A stretch of DNA of 64,000 nt from Anastatus disparis (lineage: Eukaryota; Arthropoda; Insecta; Hymenoptera; Eupelmidae): positions 434,001 to 498,000 of the forward strand of contig JAFFSR010000344.1 of the NCBI GenBank assembly GCA_017163975.1. The letters run 5' to 3'. The translations under genes were made by a program, and so were the position numbers. Positions 11,604 through 24,326 of the stretch are shown piece after piece (the stretch's first letter is position 1; every line of letters begins with the position of its first letter). The notes under the pieces are model-generated. The model was not told where the DNA came from and ran no database searches. It saw only the letters and a program-made list of their open reading frames with translations.

Positions 11604-13525
11604 TATAAAGATAAATAAGCGGTAGGTAAAAATTTGTAACTTGATTGTGCGGAAATTTTCCAGAAGGAACTTAGTAAACTTCATAACTATTAGAACGCGA
11701 AAATCAAATTCGTAAGAACAAAGCGCGTCAAGGTGGTTTAAGGTCAATGCTGTGTGCGTGGGAACATAAATAAAACGCGTTGAAGTTAAAGTTAAGTAAA
11801 TTTAATAATAATAAGACCTTGAAGAATAAATTTTGAAAACATTATTTATATTTCGAAATGCTAAATAAAAATTTAGAAATAATATTTTATTAAGGGTACA
11901 CAACATTTTAAGTTAAATAAAAATTTTATTTTATTTTGAGAATATCGTTGTACTGTGTCTTAATTGTTCAATAATTTTTCTTAATTTTATTCCTTATAAT
12001 AGGCTTTTTACACCCATCGAACTATCAGTATTAGAGTAAATTATTTAACTTCATTTTATATTTATTTTTTAGTTAATTGACTACGGAAATTGTACAAATA
12101 TTTATTTATTTTTTTGTGTTAATTTATTCGCGTGTTGTATATTTATTTAATATTTTATTTATTAGAAACGTGTTTGTTTCATCCTGATTTTCATTTATTT
12201 TAGTCATTACAGACATATTTTTTGCTTTTAATCTTGACAGTACAGATGATCAAGGACAGTTGGCTCGAAATATTCGTAACAAGTGATTGTAATTCGGGAT
12301 TCAAGAGCGTAGGAATCTCGAACCACAACATGGCGGAAGATGCAAATAATGTTAGTGAGATAGACAAAGAGAGAGATGGAGATAAATTTGTCTACCATGC
12401 GCAGTAGTACCCCCAAAAAATAACGAAAAGGACAATGAACACGATAAGTTTGAAAATCATAATAGAATGTTCGCGTTAACTCATACTAATATGGAGAAAA
12501 ATGGCGATCAGGACGACGTATTAGCTAAAGAAACGCGAAGACTAGATGAATACTGGAACGCAAGATGGACGAATTGAAAAATAATTATGAAAGTAATATC
12601 GTTATTTTAAGTTATTTTTTTGTGAATTAAAAAAAAAAATAATTTGTTGGTGCTGTTTACAAATGATTAGATAATCTATAAAATGTTTGCTACACATGTG
12701 TTGAGTTAGATGCGTAGTATGCGTATAATTATTGAAGATCAAAAATTATTTGTAACTTTTTAGTGCATTGTTTTGAAGTCGGTTTTGTTTTTTGTTAAAA
12801 AATTTTTTTTTGAAGTCGGTTTTGTTTTTTGTTAAAAAATTTTTTTGTTAAAAAATTTTTTTTGTTGAAAAATTTTTATTTTCTCTCTTCTAGTGAATCC
12901 CCTTACTAAAAACGCAAATATAGGTAGACCCACTAATTACATTAAACTTTCATTATTAATTCATAACGCATGCATTAGTACACCACCAAGCAATATATAG
13001 CAGGAAAAAGAAAGAAGGCTCAACAGCACAGTGTCGTTATGTGTGTATGTATACATATTCAAGCTCAGGTAAGAGAGAGAGAGAGGGAGGGAGAGAGAGA
13101 GAGAGAGAGGGAGAAAGAAAGAGAGAGAGAGAGAAAAAACAAAACTCCCAGTTTTCTTAATTTGATAATTGGGTCATACAAACCGAATATTGGCCCAATA
13201 ATTATAGGACACGTATAGGACCTTCCTGCAGACATTCTCTATCAGATAAGAAAAAGTTTTTTTGAATCGGTTAAGAAATGACGGAGTTATGAGGTAACAG
13301 ACATAAAAAAAAAAAAAAAAATTCAGTCGAATTGAGAACCTCCTCCTTTTTGAAGTCGGTTAGTCATAAGAGGTTAATGGTAATTAACAAAAGTTGGGTG
13401 TAAATAACAAATAGCAAGCACGCGCGCACGGAGATAACAATGTTTGAAATACATACCGACCTAACGGTAATTATCAAGTAAACGACGCGAAGATCATGAT
13501 ATGATTTATGATAGGCTGGGTATAG
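11601..13525. other. Intergenic repeat-derived DNA without a recognisable gene
   Basis: It holds a short open frame from ATG 12330 (MAEDANNVSEIDKERDGD...) ending at the stop at 12405-12407. I cannot assign it. It also holds a tandem 37-bp duplication starting GAAGTCGGTTTTG at about 12775 and a GA-rich run (13071-13136). A segment ends in TTTTTGAAGTCGGTTAG (about 13350) after an A-run. That ending resembles a dispersed repeat tail I recall from many insect genomes. Confidence 0.5.
13071..13136. repeat. (GA)n-rich microsatellite
   Basis: This is a purine-only run of GAGA and GGGA units. Confidence 0.9.
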
Positions 13526-13925
13526 AAAAAGTAAAAGTGATTATTGAGATGAAGATAGCGATGATAGTACACATCAAAATTGAAAAAATAAAATGATATA
13601 TCAGATCAACTTATTATTTTATTTATGAGTGAATATTACTACTTAAACACTGATGAACTATACTTGATCTTAGTGATATATATTTTATTTTATTCCTGAT
13701 GAAAGACATATTTAATAAAAAATTTCATCAACTTCAAAATTATTTATACCTTTTTGAAACTTTCAGGGAAGAAAGATACCCATTTCAATTGTAATACTTT
13801 TAATAAAATAAAATTATGCATTCTCTATCTCATCATACTACCTTTTTATTTTCAAGTGCTGTAAAATATATTAAATTTTACTAAATATCTACAAAAGAAC
13901 TTGCCAGGCCCGTGGTTTAATATTT
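13526..13925. repeat. Left arm of a palindromic element split by Copia
   Basis: This ~400-bp arm is the reverse complement of 24327-24722, for example CTTGCCAGGCCCGTGGTTTA near 13900 against TAAACCACGGGCCTGGCAAG near 24333. The Copia element lies in the loop between the arms. No transposase is seen. Confidence 0.85.
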
Positions 13926-14224
13926 TTTTGGTGAAATGCTCAATGTATGTGAGTATTACTTTATAATTGAATTGTTAGCTAATTCAAGTGTGTTAAATAA
14001 TAAGTAAAAATATGAATCTACAAACCAATTGTGTACATATACAATTTTTATCTGTCACAATATATTGTCAATGTAAAGAAGTAAAAAAATTTAGTCTTAT
14101 AGAATATGCTTTTCTAATTTTCTATATTCTAACTTTTTTAAATAAAAGAGGATAAATACTAACTTGTATATAGTAAAGCTCAAACGTTAAAAATCAGTCC
14201 GTATTTATTATTATGTAATGGTTA

Positions 14225-14510
14225 TGTTAGAATATAAGTGCGCCCATGCACCTATGTACTATATATATAATATAAAGCATCTTGGTTTCCCCTCCTCTCC
14301 TCGTCTCCAAACTTGACCATAGCTGCCTTTTTGTCTTAGCTTTGGTATTTAGTCTTTGCTGTGCGCTTTATTAGAAAGTTTTCCCTTTTCCTAAAGAGTG
14401 TTAACGACTGTTCTCACATATAAAGAGTGTTCATATAATTTCACACATATTAAAGAATGTTACTTAATTCTAATCTTGTTGTTTTATTTTATTAAATCAT
14501 ATCACCAACA
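14225..14510 (+). repeat. 5' LTR of Copia (286 bp)
   Basis: It starts TGTTAGAATATAAG and ends ATATCACCAACA. It contains a TATATATAATATAAAG box near 14260 that could serve as a TATA element. It matches the right LTR except for an extra 84 bp (about 14310-14393) that the right copy lacks. Confidence 0.92.
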
Positions 14511-14524
14511 GGTTATGCGCCCAG
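14511..14524 (+). promoter_or_regulatory. Primer-binding site, half-tRNA initiator-Met type
   Basis: GGTTATGCGCCCAG directly follows the LTR. It complements the anticodon arm of initiator tRNA-Met (CUGGGCCCAUAACC) with one mismatch, C for G at position 8. Drosophila copia is known to prime from a 5' half of this tRNA. Assignment rests on that resemblance. Confidence 0.75.
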
Positions 14525-14727
14525 GACACGCTTCAACTGCGCGAATAACAAGTGATATCTTTGCAAATATTTATAACAAATTAGAAATTGTTTTATATTC
14601 ACGCACCCTAGTGAGTGCATAAATAAATAAGGAAAAATTGCCATTTTAAATAACAAAAAAAAGAAAACAACATAACGAGTGAATTAAAGAGTGTTTTATA
14701 ATAATAAAAAGGATAATTTATATTATA

Positions 14728-14752
14728 ACAATGGCAGAACAAGCTGAAATTG
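14728..14752 (+). other. Possible short first exon with splice donor
   Basis: ATGGCAGAACAAGCTGAAAT begins a nine-codon frame ending in GAAA followed by GTAAGTAA, a good donor. A possible acceptor, TTGCTGCTTTACAG, lies at about 17457. Joining would open a short frame in this Copia leader. This is speculative, and a MITE sits in the would-be intron. Confidence 0.25.
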
Positions 14753-15836
14753 AAAGTAAGTAAAATTATATTTATGCATATAATTTTATAAAGACGTGTA
14801 CGAGTGTTTATATGATGTGTTTCAATAATTTTATTCATTCTTGTCTTTTCTCTCCTTATCCATATAATGCAAGAACGTTGAAAATATTATGAGTGTTCAA
14901 ATCTATCTAATTAACTTATAATATGAATCCTAAGAATAATTATAATAAGAAAATAAAGAAAAAGAAAAAAAGAGGAAAGCGTTTCAGGACGCTTTGAACA
15001 TACAATAAAAGGAGAGAAAACGAAAGAACGAAAAAGAAATTTTTTTTATAAAGACGGTCAAAGAGTGTATTGTATTTGTAAAAAGAAAAAGCAAAAACGT
15101 GAGTCATAAGTTTACATCTAGGCAAAATATTGCTTGGATGTAAACATGTGGTGCCTAAGAACGAACTGCAAAGCGAACGAAAAGGTCTGGGTTTTTCCCG
15201 GCTTGCAGACCCGTGCTTAAACGGCAGGTCAAGTATGAGCTTCAATGGCTACACTGTCATAAAAAAGGGCCCTAAAAGAAAATAATACACGATGTGAATA
15301 CATATTGTACGTTGTACACTAAAAAAAAAAAAAAAAAAAAAAAAAAACATTATTTTCTAAAAATTTAGTTACACAAATTATAATTTGTACAACTAATGCA
15401 CCAAGATAACGTTAAAATACATAAGATGTGCTTATGTCATAAAGAGTGTTAATTAAAAATAAAATAAGTATGTAAATGGCATGTGTGTATATATGTAAAC
15501 ATGTATGTACATATATATAAATATGATAAATCATAAAACTGCAGTTATGAATAATAATAATTCAAATTATTATTATTTATTTTTAAAGAGTGTACGACTG
15601 TATTTAAGAATGTACGAGTGTATTTTTAAAGAGTGTCAAATAATCTTAAAAATTTATGCGCATAAAATAACTTTAAATAATGAATTTTTTTTTACATATC
15701 ATTTCAGAAAAAATGAGATTTTAAGGCGAAGATTTATTTATCGAAGCCACCGAAAATACTATTCAGTTTATTACGATCAGTAGGTTGGTAAATGAGAGAA
15801 CTCGAGTAAAATAAATTTATTTTAATTAAAAATATA

Positions 15837-17088
15837 CACTGAAAAAAGTTTTCACCTTAAAAACTAGTGCTAAATAATAGAAGGTTAAAATTGCGTGTTT
15901 CATAATGAAAAAAACCATGACAGTATCATTTTAATTAATGCTAGTTTTACTATTTTACCTTCTAAGGCCCAGCACATTGATTTTCAATGACTAGCACGGT
16001 TTTTTCCAGTGCCAACATCAAAATTTCACTTCTGCGCATTAACAGAGAAATTCTTAATGCATGGTATCAGTTTTTTCACAAAATCAACTTATTGCTATCA
16101 TAAATAATCTTTCAAGTCAGTTATATTTTATTTATTTATACATGTATGTATGTATGTATATATATATATATACATGTCTGTGAAAACATAATAACAGAGT
16201 TTTATGTTCAAAGTTCAACAAGATTTCTTTTTCAAGAAGAGTTATTTAGTTATTTTAGTACGAAATTATACGTGAAAACTGGTCGAAACGAACTTGCAAT
16301 TTTTTCTCATTTTTTTTATGTAACTTCTCATAAAAGTAACATAGAGAAGCAGTACTCAAAATAAAGCTGAAGATTTGTGCTTTCAAATGCACGTATTGTG
16401 ATAATCCAATAAAATAATTCTTTATGCGAAAAATTTGTAGGAAAAATGCAGAACATGAGAAAAATAAAATAAAGTAAATAAATTTATCAAATTAATTGAT
16501 TAATTGATGATTATAGAGATATTAAAATGTCTAATTAATTGATATAGTTATATTTTATCAAATCTAATCTGATCATAATAAATTCCAGTAGCCTAATATT
16601 TTTAGGTTAGAAACTTTTATGTATATATATCAACGAAAATAAAGTATCATTTATTTAAGGTAATTTATATTTACACTTGAAAAGATTTGTTAATTCAGTG
16701 AGATTCCACTCATTTAATATTTTTTGTATAAAATCATCCATTTGGCACTTATTTCCTATGCAATAAATAGAAAAACTTTAAAACTTTACAATCGTGCACA
16801 CTGCTACAATCGAAAATTCGTATACACAAACATACACCAGCGCCGTTATTTAACGTGCTTGGCACCCGAAAAAACCGTGCCAAAGGTGGCACTGTAAATT
16901 CACGCGTCAGTTATCGAAAATAAATATTCATAGCACTAAAAAATACTACACTGGTATGAATTTTATTTGTGCTGTCAATAGAGCGAAAAAAATTAATGCC
17001 ATTCATTACTTTAGAACACACTTGCATTGGAATTTAAACATCTAATCGAATTTAGCATTAGTTTTACCGGTGAAAACTTTTTTCCGTG
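15837..17088. mobile_element. 1.25 kb MITE with TA target duplication (Tc1/mariner-like)
   Basis: CACTGAAAAAAGTTTTCACC (15837) pairs with GGTGAAAACTTTTTTCCGTG (ending 17088). Pairing continues to GCTAAAT/ATTTAGC. TA flanks both ends (15835-15836, 17089-17090). No transposase is seen. A similar single end (GTGAAAACCTTTTTCCGTG then TA) occurs near 38500. Confidence 0.75.
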
Positions 17089-17760
17089 TATATACATATT
17101 AAAAATCTAGCTAGTAATTACGTCTTTACTCCCTTTATTGGTAAATTCATTATGATAGGAGTAAAGAACAAATGAGTCAGCTGACAGGTATATACATTGT
17201 GTATGTATATACCTACGTGTATGCACATGTATATATATGTGTGTATATATATTAAGACACCGATACCTTGTTGGGTCAATTGCATACAGGTGAACGCTGT
17301 GCGTATTACCTGTATGTAAGAGACTAGGGTGATTGGGCTTGTGATTTTGTGTTCAAACACAAATCTCATTACCTGTTACGAATTTATTGTACTTGATGTT
17401 CGGTCAATAAGTTCAGTAGCAAGGCTTCATACTTAATCTTTATTGCTGCTTTACAGATCGACAAATCTGTTCAGGAAGCTGGAAACATGATATCAAGGAT
17501 TGTCCTAATGATATCCACGGTGACAATAACAACACAAATATTAATTATAATATTACAATGACAGGTAAAAGAGATATACTGATATTATAATTGAGTCACA
17601 TTGAAATTAAAGAACAGTATAGGATCAGTAAGACGGTATGAAATTCTGCATTAAGAGTGTTGAAGAGTGGCACGTGCATGTGTGAGTGAAGTAACAACAG
17701 TATGAGTGTAAAAGCAGCAAAGTAAAAGAGAGTTTATTTAAAAGAGATAAACCGAAACTT

Positions 17761-19063
17761 ATGGTGTCTAAAGTTTCAGGTAACGAGTATGATGCAGAAA
17801 TTATACGATATAAGGAAATTCTTAAGGATATAATGAATTTGTGTGAAACTACAATAAAGTTCACAAAACAATTCGCAGCTTCCATAACAGATTTCAAGAA
17901 TACGCTTGCAAAAGCATTAAATCAACAAAAGGTATACTGAAGGCAATAAAGCATGAATCATGGGAGTAACATGATCAAACAACGAGTGCTCTTAAAGAGA
18001 TTAAGATCAGTTTTGACACGACTTGGTTTAGATACGTGTAATATACACGAAGTTATTGGAGAGAATTACGAAGATTTGACAGAATCGCAGACTCAAGATG
18101 GAGCTCAGGACGTAAAAGAATTTAACAACAGTGGCACAAGATTCGATTGAAAATAATCAAGTATCTCACAGTATTCAAAATGCAATGAGTCTATTCAATC
18201 GCAGTTATCGCAGATATTGACAATTATTAGAAGAAAAATTTGAAAGATTGAAATATAACAAACTCAACGAACAATTGGATGTCTTCAATCAACTGAAAAA
18301 TAACTGCAAAAAGCACTAATATATAAAAAAAAACAAGACTATAAATCTACAAGCCAAATGAGTATTTGAATATTTTTATGACTGTTTAAAATCAGAATGA
18401 AGATCATGCGATTGATTTAATATTACAGAGAAAGAAATATTAATTATTGTCAAGGATGAGCAGGCCATAGAAAAAGGATGCATTTAAAATGTGTGATATA
18501 ATCATGAACCTAATTAATCAAAATTATCATGCTATGATCTGAATATCAATGATCTAAATTTAATGATTAACGAAAAAAAAAAAAAAAAATCATAACGATG
18601 TGAGAAAGAATTAAAATGATGTGAGAAAGAGTTCAAACAAAGGTTAAAACGATATGAGAAAAAAAAGCAACAGGTTCAATTAGATAGTAACCATGCATAG
18701 GACAGACTTCTTACGAAAAAAAAAAAAAAAAAAAAAAACATTTAAATGTTAGGATGAATTCAAGAAGATTGTTTAATGAAACGAAATTTTCTGACACGCT
18801 GATCAAATGTCAAAAGAAGAAAAATATAATGCTTTCTATAACATCGCTATCACTACACTGCCTGAAGTTCAGGCCGTACAGTTTGTGATTAACAATATAA
18901 TAAAAAAAGACTTCAGTTGGGATCAGTTATATTATACAACCTGAAATTTGAACATGTGATAAAGGTAATGGCTCTCTATAGATAGTTCTCTCAAGCTAGG
19001 ATTGACCTCAACGATGCAAGATGTTATGATTATAAAGATCGAGAACATTATAGAAGGAGTTGT
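17761..19063 (+). pseudogene. Gag-like region of Copia, badly decayed
   Basis: Short open frames at 17761-17940 (59 codons from ATG) and 17953-18150 are Lys/Glu-rich and would form helices; I do not recognise them individually. Further on, at 19022-19063, is C-Y-D-Y-K-D-R-E-H-Y-R-R-S-C. The spacing is that of a CCHC nucleocapsid zinc knuckle whose second Cys has become Tyr. Position between the primer site and Pol supports a Gag origin. Many stops separate the pieces. Confidence 0.45.
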
Positions 19064-20585
19064 CTAATGAAGAGTGAAATCAAAATGCTATAACGACAAT
19101 AGCTTTGCTATTATGTAACGTTACCAAGTTGCTTCGAATTGCTTAAAGGAAACACAAACTGGTAGGTTTGTCACGAAAAAGAGCAATTTAAATCGGACAG
19201 AAAGAAAAATTTTCATATACAAGGAAAATAGATAAAGTAAAAACATACAATGATAAATCCAAATACAACAATGCAAAGAAGGCCAACTCCAATATATATG
19301 AAAAATCTTAAAGTGGAAGTTGAAGAAAATAACAGATCAATAAAAATAAAGAATAACGAACCGATGACATAAAATCAAGCTTAGAGGCAGTAGAAATTTA
19401 AGTAAATGACAGCAGTATTTACAAAATTAATAATGTTCTTTGTGCTGAAGATTTGATAGAAAACTTTATCTTTCTTAGAAAGTTTATTAAACAAGAACTT
19501 AACATGTACTTGAATTATAAAATAATGGACATTTTGATCCTGCGTTGAATGAACATTGATAATACAAGCCTACGAAGAATCTTTTCAGGAAACAAGATTA
19601 ATGGAATTCAAGAGTGAAAAGAATATAAAAATAAAATTTAAAGAAAATTTTAAAGCACCTAAAAGGATCAATGTAAATACAGCTAGCATTGTTAGCTCAA
19701 AAGGATTAAAAATGAATACATATTTCGCCAGAAATACTATCTTAAAGAAAATCGACATTCATAATTTCTAAATTTCTATTGATTCATTTGATATCTCTAT
19801 AGAAAGTTATTAAGGTAAAGAGAGTGGACCAGGAAAGGAAAAGACAACGCAAATGATAAATGAGGAAAGTTTTAAAAGAATTGAACGATCAAAGGTCGAA
19901 CACTAATTTAATGAATTGGCCAACATTGAATTATTACAGAAAGAAGCAATGTTTAATTCAAATACATCAAGAGAATCAATATTAAACAAAGCTATGCTAT
20001 GTTATGTAAAATCAGATCGTGTGTTATCACTCTATTTAAAGAATTTAGAAAGAAAGTAGCTTCATTCGAAGGACATGGAAAGTCCTGTTTTTCGTGAAGC
20101 TATACAAGAATGTGAAATTCACACAATTACAAAATAAATTTAAGAACTTGTACTACGAAAGAATTGCAGATTATACATGCTGATATTGCGAAATCAATCA
20201 CTTCAACAACTTATCTCAAAGGTTATCGTTACACGACGATATTCATACTCTGTGAAGATAAAAAGATGTGTTTTTAAGTACTTATCAAAATATGAAATTT
20301 GCCGAAGAAATTACTATTAAAGTTTTGAATTAATAGAAGCTCAGCTTTAGATTGTCCAGACACGCCTCAATATAATGAAACTGCAGAAAGATTTGATTAA
20401 ATAATAAAAACAAAAGAAGAGTAAAAGCCTACACATATATAATCAAAAATCACCTAAAAATATGTGGAATTTAAGTTAAAAAGCAGCCATATATAAAGAA
20501 CGCCTCATGAAACAAACGACTTGATTATATTCATGTAAAAGTTTTGAAAGAATTATGACATTAGTCAAATCAGATGTTTTAATTA

Positions 20586-20837
20586 CAGTGGGACCTCGAT
20601 AACTTGCCGCGCACGGGGCTGTAGGAAAATAAAATTCTCAGAAAAGGCCAGTTACTGTGAAACCCCTCTATTGACAAGCGCGCTATATCTTTCTCTTTCT
20701 CTCTTATACTTTAGGCGAAGAGGCGTGGTCAAGATATATACGTATAAGAGGTAGTGGGAGCCGATGTTTGTTTGCGTACGGAGGAGAAAAGACTCTTGCG
20801 GCAAGTTATACAGCGGCCAGTTATCCCGGTCCCAGTG
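20586..20837. mobile_element. 252-bp pogo/Tigger-like MITE
   Basis: Ends CAGTGGGACCTCGATAACTT and the complement of CACTGGGACCGGGATAACTG are flanked by TA (20584-20585, 20838-20839). The CAGTGGNACCTCGATAA type of terminus is typical of pogo-group elements. It is clearly less AT-rich than the surrounding Copia remnant. Confidence 0.8.
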
Positions 20838-21109
20838 TATCTAGTGTACGTAAAAGTTCAAAGAAAAGTAGAATCAAAATTTCGAAAGCGGGGTAGAAGA
20901 ATGATTTTTATTGAATATGCAAAAATTGGATATCTCTTCCTAAAAACCGGAGGGAGATAAATTTAATGAGAGTAAAGATGTGAAATTTGAAATATAATAA
21001 AGACTGCGTAATGATTTGGCCCAATGACAATGAAAAATGAAATGATTTACCTGATTGAAGAAGGACTGTGAAGAATTCGTAAAAAACATTAAAAACGGAG
21101 GGAGATAAG

Positions 21110-21143
<34 letters not shown>

Positions 21144-21419
21144 GCAACAAAAAATAAAGATATTTTTGAAAAAGAAGTTTTGTTGGTCGATAATAGCTTT
21201 TCAGATACACTTCTCGCCTTAAGCATGTTTTAAGTCTTATTAAACTTATCCAAAACAGCTAAACATGAAAGATGTGGCAATTAAAGGATTGTTAATGAAG
21301 TTTTTTTTTCTTTATTAGCGAAGATTGTTGAAGACTTAATGTCATTCAGAGAAGTATTGATATTTTTCGAATAAATAAAGAGGCAAGATGTCATCGAAAA
21401 ACAATTATGTGTCAATAAC

Positions 21420-23275
21420 AGGAAAAACAACGAAAAATTGTGAATAGATCAAGAAGATAAAAGACGGTATAAAACTCAATATTATAGATTCTAGATGGAT
21501 CTTTAAGAGTGGAAAAGATGGTCAAAGAAAGCATAAAGCTCAATTAGTTATAAGAGCATTTAAAGATAAAGATATATATATATAAACTATAACCTAAAAG
21601 AAACATATACGTCTGTATCAAGACCTCCAATAGTGAAAACATTATTAGCTGTGACAAATAAATATAACTTAGACATTTATCAATCAGTATTCTTAAATGG
21701 AATCACAAATGAAGAAACCTACACGGAAATTCCGAATGTACTGCGAATGAGCAATAAAATGAAGAAATCTTAAGTATGCAAACTGAAAAGGGCACTTTAC
21801 AGTCTGAAAATAAATTCAAAGAAGTAGCATGAAAGATTTTCTGAAGCAACTCGAAAAATAGGATTGATATCAGATGATCATTGATATCATAATGATTCTT
21901 GTCTATTTATCTGGAGAAATGGAAAATATGGTCATATTATTACTTTATGTAGACGACATCCTTCTCACAAGCAACGACCATAAGAAAATGAATGATATAA
22001 AATCCAAACTCAAAGAGGAATTTTCAATGAAAGACTTAAGAGGATATCGTAGTTCTGCTCCTCCTAATAATATTTTTATTCAAAGTTCATGAGTAAACAG
22101 TGCGTCAAATCAAATTCTTTCACTTCAGTAAGAAAATTCGTAAGATTAATCTTTAGCGCGGACAAGTCAAGAAATTCATCAAAATAATATACATAAAAAG
22201 TTATAAACAAACTTTCGATATATACTATTTTGAGGTTAGGTTCATCGAGCTTGATATCTAATTTTCATTCAAAGTTCATAAAAAAATATGAAGCTAAATT
22301 GAATTTTTAATTTAACAAAAATTATTGTATTAATATAGTTTTAGCGCGGACAAGTCATTATATTTGTCCAAATAGTGAATTTAAAAAGATATCAGTAAGA
22401 TAAAAAATGCAAAACTCGATTCCAACAACTACGACATCCCGTTAAGTAAACCTAAAGAATTTTTATGAACAAAATATATAGACCAATTGCTGAAGACATT
22501 TAAATTCGAAGAGATGTATTTGCAAAGAATAACTCTCGTAACCACACAGGTTATTAACAAAGAGAGAAGAGACAGAGAAGATGAACATTTGAAAACAGAA
22601 ACGATTGTTTCCGCACCTTACAGAAAAGCTATTGGTTCGTTGTTATACTCAGCCGTTGCAATACGACCTGATATTTCTCATGCAACAAATCTACTAAGCA
22701 TACATCAACCAAATTTTACTATATGAATGAATGAAAAATGATGAAAATAATTTTCAGATATTTGAAGGGATGAAACAGTTGACTCTTTGTTATCGTGCAA
22801 ATAGAAATGATTTATAAGCATTTGCTAATGCAAGTTTTGCCAATTGTAGTTTTGACTTTAATTACGTGTGGACATGTTATTCAGTTATTTGGTGATGCAA
22901 TCACTTGACGTACGCACAAGCAATCTTATGTGGCTCTATCTGCTTGTCAAGCTGAGTCTGTCGCTACGAGTGAAACTTGTCAAGAACTAACTGCATCAAA
23001 CAAATTAATAACCATAATGCTAGACAAGTCTTTTCATCCTATGAAATTATGGTGTGATAACAAGGCAGCAGGTGTAAGTGCAAAGATAACTGGTTGGAAT
23101 AAACTTCGACACATGACGGAAGTAAGAGAGCATTATGTGAAATAATGCTTTAAAAAGATTTAGTCAAGGTGTGCTGGATTCTCTCAAAAGAACAAAAGCT
23201 GATATTTTTACTAAGCCCTTCAGTGTACATAAGAATTTAACTGATAAAATTCTAAACAGAATTAAAAATGTGTGA
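21420..23275 (+). pseudogene. Copia pol remnant: reverse transcriptase and RNase H
   Basis: RT starts near 21485 (DSRWIFKSGKDGQRKHKAQL), continues with YNLDIYQSVFLNG, and reaches the catalytic YVDD at 21946-21957. After an insertion it resumes with KYIDQLLKTF (about 22470), then YRKAIGSLLYSA and IRPDISHATNLLS. RNase H has ALSACQAES (about 22930), LWCDNKAA and VREHYVK. The end is KADIFTKPFS and the stop at 23273-23275. Many stops and frameshifts are present and a Helitron-related fragment has replaced the GEIKYFLGI region. Integrase is too decayed for me to place. Confidence 0.88.
22055..22450 (+). repeat. Helitron-related fragment inside Copia RT
   Basis: This stretch matches, in reverse orientation, about 63450-63800 next to the Helitron pseudogene. 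Shared landmarks are CTAATAATATTT at the left, GCGCGGACAAGTCATTATAT, and GCAAAACTC...CATCCCGTTAA at the right. A shorter copy lies at 43349-43479. It breaks the RT domain after MKDLRG. Confidence 0.65.
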
Positions 23276-23460
23276 AGAGTGGTTGACTTGATTACAATAA
23301 CCAAAGACGTGTAAAGAGTAATTGACTTATAAAGGTTGGTTTACAATGATTAGAGATGTGTAAGGAGTGGTTGACTTGATCACAATAATTAAAGACGTGT
23401 AAAGAGTGATTGACTTGTAAAGATTGGTTTACAACGATTAAAGATGTGTAAAGAGTGATT
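23276..23460 (+). repeat. Degenerate ~90-bp tandem repeat after Copia pol
   Basis: Units such as GTGTAAAGAGTAATTGACTT and TGGTTTACAATGATTA recur about two times. All contain the AAAGAGT motif that also marks the LTR. Confidence 0.6.
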
Positions 23461-23720
23461 TAATTTATTTATTTGTTTCAGAGAATAAAAACAAGCAATA
23501 TTGAAGACGTGAATCAAAAAGATGGGTAAATTCAAGAAAAGGAAACACTACAACTCAAAAATTCAAATAGACAAATAAAATTCCTATTAATCTTGTTTTA
23601 AAATTAAAATTAAAATAAATTTTTGTTATTTAAATGTCAACAGTATTTTGTAATTTTATACGCAATTCATATGTCAAAATATATTTTAAAGTCTCACGTT
23701 AATAAAACCAAAGGAGCATG

Positions 23721-23732
23721 GTCGGGAGGGAG
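23721..23732 (+). promoter_or_regulatory. Polypurine tract of Copia
   Basis: GTCGGGAGGGAG directly precedes the right LTR, the expected place for plus-strand priming. Confidence 0.65.
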
Positions 23733-23934
23733 TGTTAGAATATAAGTGCGCCCATGCACCTATGTACTATATATATAATATAAAGCATCTTGGTTTCCCC
23801 TCCTCTCCTCGTCGCCAAAGAGTGTTAACGACTGTTCTCACATATAAAGAGTGTTCATATAATTTCACACATATTAAAGAATGTTACTTAATTCTAATCT
23901 TGTTGTTTTATTTTATTAAACCATATCACCAACA
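23733..23934 (+). repeat. 3' LTR of Copia (202 bp)
   Basis: It matches the left LTR from TGTTAG to CCAACA but lacks an internal 84 bp. The deletion joins GCCAA to AGAGTG at short homology. Confidence 0.92.
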
Positions 23935-24326
23935 GGTTAACATGATCTACTAATTTTTGTATTTTCCATATATATATATCTACATATATATATATATACC
24001 TTTCAATGATTATTAACATCCCATGGATAGTAGTTTTCTATATTCAAAGAATATTATTAAGAACATTAACATTCCGCTCAAAATATTGTACCATATATTT
24101 GTACATCACGGTGCGTGTGATTTTTTTTGTATTATATTGATACAAAATATTTTATTTAATATTCAACAATAAAGAACAAAGATACATCCTAATACAATAA
24201 ACAAAATTCTATTTTGACCTCGAAAATTATTTTTTGTAATGCATGCAATGTAATACGAAAAAAAATTCTTAGTTTCCTCTCACTTATCTTTACTATATAA
24301 ACCTTTCAATTTTTAGCTACACCTTA

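Larger units (their letters stand above)
14225..23934 (+). mobile_element. Copia-type LTR retrotransposon, complete ends, dead interior
   Basis: Two LTRs beginning TGTTAG and ending CCAACA are flanked by the 5-bp duplication GGTTA at 14220-14224 and 23935-23939. A primer-binding site follows the left LTR and a purine tract precedes the right one. Gag-like and Pol-like remnants are in Copia order, with the RT motif YVDD and RNase H motifs. The element is swollen by nested insertions at 15837-17088, 20586-20837 and about 22055-22450. Confidence 0.9.

Noticed and set aside
11487..11747. Minus-strand frame with a run of Ile-Tyr
   Set aside because: It is produced by the TA microsatellite and the Helitron end.
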